From contig JAACJM010000012.1 of the NCBI GenBank assembly GCA_013368315.1, positions 1 to 64,000 on the forward strand: a stretch of DNA of 64,000 nucleotides. Reading direction: 5' to 3'. Position numbers and translations under genes: made by a program. The notes under the pieces are model-generated. The model made no database searches, was not told the DNA's origin, and worked only from the letters and a program-made list of their open reading frames with translations. Shown piece by piece: positions 1 through 11,400 of the stretch. Each line of letters starts with the position of its first letter. The stretch's first letter is position 1. This stretch comes from Tetrapyrgos nigripes. Taxonomy: Eukaryota > Basidiomycota > Agaricomycetes > Agaricales > Campanellaceae.

Positions 1-193
1 TTCCGGTGCTGAGGAGTGGGGCAGGTGCTTCATCAAGAGGTCGGGTAGCGCTGTCTACTTCTTTCAGCAGTGTAGGGGCATCGGCAGGGGTGGCGCGCAT
101 ATAAGTGAATGGAGGAAGGGTCCCAAAGCTTCCGGTGACGATGATCTTTAAGAAGGGACTGGAGGATGTGTGCGCGCCTTGAGCAATGAGCAT
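1..193 (-). CDS. Hypothetical protein, N-terminal fragment cut by the window edge
   Basis: On the minus strand an ATG at 193 opens a frame that stays open for 64 codons to the left edge. The peptide begins MLIAQGAHTSSSPFLKIIVTG and continues with a Pro/Thr-rich stretch. I do not recognise the family. The open frame, the in-frame ATG and the gap before the next gene support a real 5' end, but 64 codons is too short to be sure, and an upstream exon cannot be excluded. Confidence 0.4.
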   Translation of the reverse strand, partial: MLIAQGAHTSSSPFLKIIVTGSFGTLPPFTYMRATPADAPTLLKEVDSATRPLDEAPAPLLSTG

Positions 194-548
194 GGTATTC
201 TTCGTTAGGGTCGTATTATAGCTAGTGCAGAATGAGACGGGCCTGCGAGTGGTTGTGTGGTGGTACAGGATCAAGGTCATTTATGGGTCTGAAACTACAG
301 GTTTATAACAAAGAGGATGAGTGGCCTGAGTGGCTATAATCGAAAACTGTGGAAGAATTGGAACGTCTGTTGTTCTCGTCCATAGTTAAAGTGGACGTGA
401 GGGCAGTTGGTATACCCAGGAACGGCTCTCGAGTTCGTTACACACCGGTGTGATGTGTTGCATGCTCGAGAGACCTATGAGTCCCTGCTCTTGCCCACCG
501 ACCCAGTCATAGATCGTGGGAAAAACCCTACCAGGTGACGGTAGCGGT
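194..548. other. Intergenic: putative promoter of the left-edge gene and 3' flank of the 7-segment membrane gene
   Basis: No gene is supported here. The region holds the 5' flank of the minus-strand gene starting at 193 and the 3' flank of the minus-strand gene ending at 549. Its only clear structure is a nested palindrome at 426-472. The core CACACCGGTGTG (441-452) is a perfect 12 bp palindrome, flanked by CTCTCGAG (426-433) and its reverse complement CTCGAGAG (465-472). Confidence 0.5.
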
Positions 549-1792
549 TCAAGAGGCCCCCTTCGGTAACGAAGGAGTTATAATGGTCCGAAAGTCAAAT
601 GGCGCAGATATAGTGCGTGGAACTGGTGGGTTATCCCAAGTAGCATTAAATGCAGCTAAAACAAAACGACCAGTTAGCTCACTGGATGCAGTGAGAGGCA
701 ATGGGAGATACTTACCAAGCAGGATGATAGATCCGATGCTCAAAGGAATGAATTCTCCCAAAGTGTTTGTCACGATGGCTGATGGGACGATGGTCAGGCC
801 ATCGAGTAAAAGTAAGGACAGTGTCCTCAAAATGCGAAGATCATAGAGTGTGCTCCATCCTCCATGTCGAGAAAAGCTTTCGCTGGCTAATAAAAACCAG
901 AATCGCCCAAGAACGATCAACTCGAGCAAGATATATAATATTGAAGTGACCAGAGATGCGGGAAGAAAGCTGTGATAGATGGGTTAACTAATTGGATAAC
1001 CATCTCGCATTTTGTAAGACGTACTGCTTGCGATAGCAGAAGAAACGCTGCGTATCCGTCGTATCTGAGGGACCTACAGGTCTGGTCACACCCGTTGCTA
1101 CTGCGCTATCGAAAAAGATGAACGCTGGGAATTTGGTAAGGCTGGGATTCATACTTAAATGAGGGATTGCGCACCTAAACCAACCAATAACCAGACAACA
1201 AATACAATCGACTCCCAATGAGCAATACCCATCTGTCTTAGAGCGAAGAGCAGGATAAAAAGAGCCATAAGCCGCGCCGTCATAAAGGTCAGCTCGCCCC
1301 ACGCAATTACAAAATCTAGGAAACCGTCAACGATGACTAGCTTCAGTCGAAGATAGGAGCATACCACAAAGCCCAGAGCCGCTGTCAAAAGACGTTAGGG
1401 AACCAAAATTCGCGAGACTGCCGGTAGCGAAAGCAAGAGACATGATGAGAAGGAGTGTTCGACTGTCTCTTTTCGATGGTGAAATGGAAGAAGTGATACT
1501 CTCTACATCATTTCCTGTCTTGACAGTGCTCGTTCCAAAATCGTTGACTTGTCTTTGGCGTTGCCTGAATAACGAGTGAACAAGGGATTTGGCCGCCGGC
1601 GACGACACAATACAAGAGATGGAATAGAAGAAGACCCAGCCTATAAAGAAAGACGCAATGACATGGCTACGCGTCGTTTAGTGCATATATATCGATAAAC
1701 ATGCAAAATGCAACTCACAAATCAGGATGAGAATCTTCGTCTGCAACCGATGGAGTATCCAGCCCGCTGAGAGCAAGAATGCTCGGCGCCAT
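549..1792 (-). CDS. Orphan membrane protein with about seven hydrophobic segments
   Basis: Six exons (1792-1719, 1666-1365, 1315-1175, 1124-1025, 969-716, 655-549) join in phase through GT-AG introns of 49-60 nt. They total 978 nt, or 325 residues plus stop, which is strong internal support for the model. About seven hydrophobic segments are visible, near residues 26-45, 83-101, 131-152, 159-183, 215-240, 264-283 and 288-305. A Ser/Thr-rich loop follows segment 1 and the C-terminal tail is hydrophilic. The pattern resembles the many uncharacterised multi-span proteins of mushroom genomes. No transporter or receptor signature is recognised, so calling it a GPCR would be a guess. It starts 682 bp from TRA1 in a divergent arrangement. 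Confidence 0.8.
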
Positions 1793-2474
1793 GTCTGGCC
1801 CACGCTGTCGCTATGCGACAACTGAAGACAGGATGGCAAAACAAACCAAATAAGGAAACGAAAGGAATGGACAAGAAAGAAAGAAAGAGACCGTGCTCAG
1901 CGAGGCCTGCTCTGAAGAAGATGGAGGTGATTTAAAACCCTAAGATGAAGGCAGATTGAAAGCAACCACGCTGGGATCTCATAACGACGGTACCTCTCGG
2001 TACCACTGCTCGGAAGCAGTCCATAGTTAGTCGTGAGATTGCCGACATGATGAAACTTGATGATGGTTGTCGAAGACGGTATGATGAAATTCGAGGGCCT
2101 TAATATGAGTGTCTTGCGGTAAAAGTTGTAGTTCTTTTGAACTAAAGTGGATTAGCTGAACAGGTCCCGTCAAGGTCCCCTAAGTCATCGTAAGTTGGTG
2201 GCGTCTGAGACAGAAATAGTGGAGTTCTATCCTCATGTAGATTATGATATAGAAGACACAGGATCCTTGAAAGATGGTTGGAGCCAGCTCAGTTACATGC
2301 CTGTAATGACTCGTAAGGCAGCAGGCTGACCGTCGACGTACGCGTAGCCTGAACAAATCCGACGCAGAATGAAGGATTTCCGGAAGTGGAAGGTCAAATG
2401 GCACGTGACTCGTTTTCTCTCTTTCAGGACGTGAATCGCCTTTCGCTCAAGGTGGGGCGCCAGTCGCGTCCAGC
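1793..2474. promoter_or_regulatory. Divergent intergenic region between the membrane-protein gene and TRA1
   Basis: This 682 bp lies between two divergent start codons (1792 minus, 2475 plus) and should hold both promoters. No convincing TATA box is seen. A short AAAG-repeat run lies near 1872-1888, and two copies of the palindromic hexamer GGTACC sit 10 bp apart at 1989-1994 and 1999-2004. Open frames here are short and look accidental. Confidence 0.45.
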
Positions 2475-5400
2475 ATGGCTACATCCAACTCTGTAGACCC
2501 CCTCACTCACATTGCTACCGCAGCAGACCTTCAAATACGTGTAGCCCGCATTGCTGACCCAGCTAATGGTGAGTGACCTATGGATTTATGGCAAGTTTTT
2601 CGTCCTTATGTGCCTCCAGATATCAAGTCCAAAAATGTCGTCGCTGTCGAGATTCGAGAGATGATGGACACAACAAGAGACACAGAATCGGCTCATGTCC
2701 TTCCCTACCTCATTCCTACACTTCTTGACCTACTCCGAAATGGAGAACCTGCAACACGGAGAGACACTCTCGAATATCAATTCCGCAAAGTCTTGCTCGA
2801 AATTCTTAGTCGGCTTCCAGTCAGCGATCCCGTGCGCACACAGTCAAATGCCATCTATGAAGCTCTATTACATTTACTCCGAGTCGACAACGAGGACAAT
2901 GTCGTTTCATGCTGCAAGATCATTGTGGACGTGACCCGCACCTACCGAAACCTCTCGGACGACCATCTCGGCAATTTCACTTCCATATTCCAGGAAACCC
3001 TTCAGTCTATGCCCGAATACGTTGCCGAAGCGCTTTCCGATGACTCCGACGTAGTCGACCCCAATGTGGCCATCCTAGGCATGAAAAGTTTCAAAGCTCT
3101 TGCAGAGATGGGTCTAGTCATGGCCATGTTCTCTCAAGCAGCCAATCAACGTAGCGAGATGATTGGTCCCGCAATCAAAACAACCATTGCTCCTGCCTTT
3201 GAAGCATTAGAGGTGGAAGCACCAGCACAAAAGAGTGCTCGTGAGGATTTTGAAGCTATGGGTAGCTTTTGGGCAGGAATGGCTTCATCGGTGAAGAATG
3301 CCGGAGTTTACAATGATTTCATCAATGCACAGATCAAGGTATGTACAACGACGCGTTCGTCTGTTCAATTTACTCAAACCCAGAACAGACTCTTTCATAC
3401 TTGGCTTTTGTCATGCGTCACAATGCCACACGTCAGGATGGACAAAACATGGAAACCTATGGAGAACGTCTCATCCTCAATGCTTTGCGTTTGTTACAAG
3501 ATTGCCCAACCAATGGGATTGCTCTGCGCAAAGTACGTGCTTTGTCCATCCTGCTGTTTTGCGTGCTGATCAGATGTCCTCCAGGAACTCATGGTTGTGT
3601 TTCGCCATCTTATGGGTACACCGTATCGCCGTGCACTGTTACCTCAGATCAGCAAACTCTTTGACGAGCGCGTCTTGCTGGGAACTGGGATAGGTAGTAA
3701 GGAGATGCTTAGGTGAGTTCTTCGCATTACTATCGGCAATAAGTTTCTCAGTTGTAATTCTTGTTTAGAGCTCCCGTGTACAGTGCTGTAGCCGACTTGT
3801 TCCACCACCTCAAAAGCGATTTCACTCTAGAGCAACTCACCCAGATTGTACACATATACTCTCGCCTGATTCACAATCCTGCACTGGGTAACAACCTGCA
3901 CACATTGTTTGCCAAAATGATGATCAACATGGCCGATGCCATTGTGACGAAGGAAAAGTCTCAGGCAGCCGCCAAGTTGTTGAGTCTTATGTTCGAAACT
4001 CTCCTTAATCGTTTGGGCGCTTTGGCCGCTATTCACGAGCAAATCGTAGTCGCCATGGAAAGATCGGACGGGAAGGATACAGTTCAACCAGTCATTGATG
4101 CAGCACTGATTGAAAAGGCAAGGCCGGTTGGGGGAGCTGTATATGCTTTGGAAAAACCGGAAGAAATTATGATGGGTGAGTTCCCCCTCTACAAGCCGGT
4201 CAACTGTTCTTCACATCTTTCCAGAGTCCCGCATGGTTTTCCGCACGTTGCTCCATGGTTTTCGAGTCTGCCTTGGGGGGCTGAAAAGATGCGAAATGCC
4301 AGTCACTGACGGCAAGCTCATATTCCGCATGTTCGAAGGCTGCATTCGCTGCATGTCTTACTTCGAACCCGAATCTCGTGTCAACGAAACCGATGCAATC
4401 GACTGGTTTGCCCCTGTATTACTGGAGGTTGACCCTCATGTCTTTCAGGAGGTGTGGACCCACAAGATTGACTTTTTCTTCGAGTGTGCCCAGAAGAGAA
4501 TCATACTCTTGAATATCTGTCAGTTCCTCTTCTCCAAGGAATCCTCGTCTCCACCTCTGTTGGCAATTGTTCTTCAGTTTTTGGTAGATAAGCTCCCTCT
4601 GCTTGGAGACTACGATGATCTTCGAGCAGCCGCGACTATACGTCTATTCAAGATGGCATTTGGTTCCGTGAACATCTTTCCGGTCTTGAATGAACCAATC
4701 CTCGCGCAGCATCTGGCCAAGTTGCTGATGGACTGTTTCCCTCTCGCCGCCAAAGCCTCCAAGCCGACACACTACTTCCATCTTCTCCGTGCGTTGTTCC
4801 GTGCGATAGGCGGCGGCGGCGGACGTTTTGAGCTGCTGTACAAAGAAGTCCTTCCCCTTCTTCCCGAAATGCTCGAGTGCTTGAATCGTCAACTTCTCAC
4901 ATCCGATGGCACGACCCGGGATATGATAGTTGAGCTATGCCTTACCGTCCCACTTCGTCTCACACATCTATTGCCCCATCTTTCATATTTGATGCAACCT
5001 CTGGCGATAGCACTACGAGGCAATCCTGAGCTAGTCTCCCAAGGATTGCGTACCCTCGAGCTTTGCATCGACAACCTCACACCCGACTTTTTGGATCCCA
5101 CTCTCGGCATTGTCTTGAGGGATCTCATGGATGCCCTACACAGTCATCTCAAGCCATTGCCTGGAAATCACCATCTCTCGCATACTACAATCCGCATTTT
5201 AGGCAAGCTTGGGGGACGGAATCGTCGTCTTCTGACCAAGGAGCCTGCCCTGGAATGGCGCCATCACTCAGAGACGCCGAAGTTGACCATCTCTTTCAGT
5301 GGTGCTGCTCAGAAGATTGAGACAGATCCTATTGCAAAGTTGGCGGGTCGTATGTTGAGCAAAGGTACCTTTCCCAACATCCCGGTTGCGTATGACTATC

Positions 5401-8400
5401 TCGAAGCATGTTTGTCACTGATCGTGAGCGAGGTGTGTCTTCAAACATTCACTCCTTTTCTATTCGTTTTCTAAAATTTATTTAGGGCGTCAAAGGACGT
5501 AATTCCGAGGACAGCTTCGTCCAGGCTACGGAAGGAGTGTTTGATGCCATTCATCTTCCTGATGTCCAGGAGAAAGCAGAGCAGCTCCTACGCAAGTTAT
5601 CACAACATGTTATGGAAACCGAGCTGCGAAGGGGCCACGTCCGGGAACAACTTTCTCGCCCGTCACCTCTACTCTCTTCATTCCTGGATGCTATTCCACA
5701 TGGTCTCGCTAGAGAGCAACAAAGTGAAGCCAAAAGAGCTCAAGCTCTGGTGTCCGCCATGATACAGGATCTGATCACTTTCACCAAGCACAGCAGCTTT
5801 GCCTTGCAAGATGTCTATCCCATACTGCATCACTTTGCAAACCGATTCTTGGCGCTATGTTTGGATGATCCATGGGTCCGTAAATCAGCTGGTTGTGCTG
5901 GCATCAGGATAATGACAACTACTCCTGAAGTTGGGGTAAAATGGGTTTGCGACCGCGAGATAGAACTGGTGCGGACTCTACTGCACATTCTCAAGGATTT
6001 GCCTGCGGACCTACCACGCGACGTTGACGAGATCATCGACGTTCTCAAAGACGTTTTGAAGATCGGAAGTCACAACATTGATTTCCAATCGGATGATACG
6101 CAAGCACATAACAAACTCATAGGCTTGGTGGGAATCTTCTTCCCTGAGCTTCAGAGCTCTGTTCCTGTTGTTCGTCAAGCAGCTCAGACGTGCATCGAAT
6201 TACTGATGACACTCAGCGGCCGACCTGCCGTAGAGTTGTTGCTGCCTCACCGGGACAGGATGTTGATGGGGATATACACAAAGCCTCTTAGAGCTCTTCC
6301 GTTCCCTATCCAGATCGGAATGATTGAGGCCGTGAGGTATTGCGTCACTCTCAACCCACCCCTCCTGGAGCTCAATGACGAGCTGCTTCGACTTCTTCAC
6401 GAGACCCTTGCACTGGCGGACGCCGAGGATGCAGCCCTTCTCACTCGAAACAGCCTTCGTCAAGGACACATCGAGATGACTAAGCTACGCGTCGCCTGTA
6501 TCAAGCTACTCACCGCTGTCATGCCTCTGACGGACTTCTTTTCAAAGCAAACTCAAACCAGGCAAAGGTAAGCTGGTTTTCTTCAGACACGTACTAATTG
6601 AGCTCACTGCGGACTACAGAGTCACCGGCGTGTATTTCAAGTCGTTATATTCGACATCCTCTGAAGTCAAAGATGTTGCTCATGAGGGTTTACGAATGGT
6701 CCTTACACACCAAAGCAGGCTACCGAAAGAACTTTTGCAGACAGGATTGCGCCCCATCCTCATGAATCTTGCCGATCCTAAACGCCTGTCTGTACCGGGG
6801 TTGGAAGGCTTGGCGCGTCTCCTAGAGCTTTTGACCAACTACTTCAAGGTAGAGATCGGTCATAAACTCCTTGATCACTTCCGCGTCGTGGCAGACCTCA
6901 GATGTTACAGGCGTCAGCTAGATCCCCGCTGGGAGAGAATGAAAGCATCACGAAACTCGTCCGTTTGGCTAACATTTTCCATCTCCTTCCATCCGCGGCC
7001 AATATCTTTCTGGACAATCTCGTCAATGCCATCGTGCAGACAGAGGCCTCCATGCATTTTACTGGTCAGAGTCCCTTCTCTGAACCGCTAGCGAAGTACT
7101 TGGACAGATATCCCATCGAAGGCGTGGACTTCTTCCTGAAACACCTGAATTTCCCCGCCCACCTACGAACCTTCCGGAGTATTCTCCAGGCCAAGCTTGC
7201 GCCTAACTTGCAGCGTGTTTTAATTTCTCGGACCTCCTCTCTCATCAAGAGCCTCCAATCCGATTCTGCTCAGGTTGTCCCAACTTTGTCCTTGTTCAGC
7301 GATATAGCACGACTAGTACCTCACTGGATTCCGGAACACGAATACGTTATCGATGTACTGCTAAGTATCTGGTACTCGACTTCATCCGAATCAGATCTTA
7401 CCCAGCGGCACACCCTCATACTGTCCATATTCCGTTGCGTTTTGGAGCAGTCATCTCGGATTGACCTCATCTTCGATACTGTGGCCATTTTCACCCGCGA
7501 ATTGGAGATTGATGTCGTCCAAACAACTCAGTTCTTGTACCAGCACGTCGCACTCAATGATAGTGTGATGTTCCGCCGTAACGTTCTCATGCGTTTCCCG
7601 AATTGGTTCGATGCATCCTCTGCTTCGTGGCCCCACAAGACATACTTTATTCGATACGTCCTCACGCCCACTCTTCTCGCTCATGCTGCAGCGGCAGGCT
7701 CCGATCAATGTCTGGTTGACGTGGCGTTCATTGACCGAATCCATGCTCTCTTCTGGAGTCGTATCACCGATACAAACTCCGTCTTCTCTGACACCGACGA
7801 TATGTTCAAGATAGAACTTCTGCATTTTACCACCGTGATGGTCCAACACTATCCACAGCTTGTTGGTCGTGTACAGAAGGATATCCTGAAAGGTGCTTGG
7901 CATTACATCGGGGCCAGTGAAGATCCCATCGTGAAGCAGACGGCCTACCTCTTGAACGCCCGGTTCTTTGCCGTATTCCCAACTCCATCGAAATTCATTC
8001 TTCGAACTTGGCAGGGACTGCTTCGGGCTCCGATAGCTGAAGGAAGGACGACGTTGCGACAGGAGGCATTGAACGCTTTGGCACCGACGCTCGCTACTGT
8101 CGAGGTCACTGACAACGGGTATCCTCAGTGGGCTATCACAGCCCGGCGTCTCGTTGCCGAAGAAGGAATGTCTCAGCTCCTAACCATCTACAATCTTATG
8201 GTGAAGCAGCCGTCCCTGTTTTACCCCGTTCGGCGATTGTTCGTCACATATATGGTGAATTCGCTGAATAAGATGGGTCTCACAAGTTCTTCCACGCATG
8301 AATCTCGCTTGCTTTCTGTCGACATATTACAAGTGATGTTCAACTGGGAACACCAAGCACTTCAGAGTAGTAAGGATTCGAAGGAAGAGGTTTGGCTGAC

Positions 8401-11400
8401 TCCCTTGGGCTATCGGGAAAACATGGTCAGCTACCTAGTCCGGCTTGCCACCATGATGAACGATGCAAATACTAGGGTTTCCGTCATTCCCAAAGCCCTG
8501 TCTCTTCTGCAACAAATGGTGGGTCCAAGTGGTTGGACAGATGTCGCGTTTGGATTGCGTTTCTTCATGAGAGCTTTGGAGCAAGTGAGTGATTTTTACC
8601 CCTGCTTTGGAGACTTTGCTGACTCCCTTAACACAGAACGATTTGACTAACGAGTCTTTGTTACCCCACGCAATCGCCTCTGCCAAAGTTCTTCAGGTTA
8701 TATCTGCAGAGCAAAGTGATGCTTGGTACACTTCCAATGCGCCAGTCCTTCAGAAGCTCGTCCGCAAAGGCCTTTTAACCGACGACCAGGGCCTTCACGA
8801 TGCCCTGCATCCAATTTTCGATCGTCTAGTTCGCTTGTTCCCCCTGCCAAAGGAAGAAGACGAGCCCCAAGGAGACCTAGCCGACTTCCATTCATTCATC
8901 TATTCGACGATCAGTGATGGCCTTCGGAATACATCGGCTATACGAGGAGTGCTGCTTATGCTCCAGTCTGTCGTCCAAGTGGTGCCGGAACGCATCGAAT
9001 ACTTCGGCGCCCATCTAATCAAACTGCTGGGCAAAATACTTAAGGAGCATGTCAATTCGAGCCCAGCCAATCCCTCTATCCTGGACAGTGGTGTGCGTTT
9101 GCTGATCACCATCCTTGACATCTGTCAAATCTCCATGGCCTTTCTAGGAGAGCAGAGAAAGTGGCTCCTCAGTAACCTGGTTGTCATGATCGACAAATCT
9201 CGGAATCTACATCTTTCTCGCTATATATTGGACATGGTGAAGTCTTGGACATTGGTGAAACACGACACATATCCCACCATGAAAGAAAAAGCTTCCTTAC
9301 TTCTCAAAATGGCCGCGTTCGAAACAAAAGGAGAGCCACTATTCCACGCATTTACCGAGTTAGTCTACGACATCTACACAGATCCGACCTTGCGAAGGAG
9401 TGATCTTACTGCAAGACTGGAACCCTTATTCTTCATTGGCTGCCGCGTCAAGGACACCGTCCTTCGTGAACGCTTCATAGACCTGCTCGACGTTAGCGTA
9501 CCTCGATCCCTCTTCAGCCGTTTGACGTACATATTTGGAGTTCAGAGCTGGGAAGCTCTGGCAGACCATTATTGGCTGCATATAGCGCTTCATCTGCTGT
9601 TTGGCGCTACTGATCTAGACGCTCACTTAACCCATGAGCGTAGGACATCCCTTGCTGCTTCTACAACGCTCAGTCGACCCCGAACCCAAAGTGTTGTGCG
9701 GCCTATGCAACGGTTATTCTTCTTCGATCCAGAGGCCGTTCATGAAACATGGGTGTCCTTGTTTCCTGCTGCTTGGGCATGCTTGACTAGGCGCGAACAG
9801 ACCGAGCTCACGGTTCATATTATCAATTTGTTGAGCCGGGACTATCATATCAGACAGGCAGAAATGCGACCCAATGTCATTCAAACTCTCCTTACCGCTC
9901 TTCATGCCTGCTCTCCCCCTCTCCATCTTCCCCCGCATTTGGTGCGATACCTTGCCAAAACTTTTGGTGCTTGGCATATCGCGTTAGAGATCCTTGGCGC
10001 AAGTTTGGAAGATTTGAAAGACGACGACATTACCGTCAGAGAATATGTCTTCGATTCCCTAGCTGATCTCTATTCCGAGTTAGCCGAGGATGACATGTTC
10101 TACGGTTTATGTCGCCGCCGTTCATTGCAACAGGAAACCAACATTGCGATTGCTTTCGAGCAGAACGGGATGTGGGAACAAGCACTCACCGCATACGAGA
10201 CAGCTCAAACCAGGTCACGCCAGGGTATGTTGCCATTCATCGAATCAGAATATTGTCTGTGGGAAGACCATTGGATCCTTGCTTCGGAGAAGTTGCAACA
10301 ATGGGAGCACCTCTATGAGTTAGGAAAGAGCGAGGGAAATCATGATCTGATATTGGAAAGTGCCTGGAGAATCAAAGACTGGACCGAAAATCTGTCTACG
10401 ATGGAGGAACATATAGCCCAGCTACCAGAAGTGCCCACCCCTCGTAGGCGGGTGTTTGAGGCCTTCATTGCGTTGCTCAAAACGCCTGGAGCACTCGACA
10501 AGAACATTGAATTCACGGGGATTCTGGAAGATGCCATGCAACTGTCTCTGCGAAAATGGGTGTCCTTACCTTCCCATCTTTCCGTGGCTCATGTACCGTT
10601 ACTGCAACATTTTCAGCAGTTCGTCGAGCTTCAGGAAGCTGTGCAAATATTCGGTTCATTGTCTCAAACAAATGCGCAGAACCTGGAGAAGAAGTCTAAC
10701 GAATTGAAGATGGTGCTGCAGGCTTGGCGCGAGCGGCTTCCGAATTTGCAGGATGACATCAGCATATGGAGCGATCTGGTAGCGTGGCGGCAGAACGTTT
10801 TCACTTCCATCAATAAAGCGTACCTTCCACTCATTCCCGGAACGAACCAGAATGGTCCAACGAACACCGCGACTGCGGGCTACCGTGGTTATCATGAGAC
10901 CGCTTGGATTATCAACAGATTCGCACATGTTGCTCGAAAACACGACCTTCTCGATGTCTGTTTTACGTCCCTTGCCAAGATCTACACATTGCCGAATATT
11001 GAGATCTCTGAGGCCTTCCTCAAGCTACGAGAGCAAGCTCGGTGCTATTACCAAAAGCCTACCGAATTGCAGGCCGGACTAGAGGTGATCAACAATACCA
11101 ACCTCGTTTACTTCTCTACTTCTCAGAAAGCCGAATTCTACACTCTCAAAGGAATGTTCCATGCTCGTTTTGGCCGCCAGGAAGAAGCCAATACAGCATT
11201 TGGACAAGCTGTCCAGATGGACATGGGCCAGGCGAAGTCTTGGGCGGAGTGGGGTCGCTGGAATGATCGCATGTTCAAGGAGCATCCTGCAGATTTATCG
11301 CATGCTGCTAATGCAGTGAGCTGTTATTTGCAAGCTGCTGGTCTATACAAGAGTGGAAAGAGTCGCCCTCTCTTGACTCGAGTGCTATGGCTTCTCAGCG

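Noticed and set aside
535..846. 103-codon plus-strand frame at the left end
   Set aside because: It is antisense to exons 5 and 6 of the membrane-protein gene, whose six exons join exactly in phase; one of the two must be a shadow, and the spliced model is far better supported.
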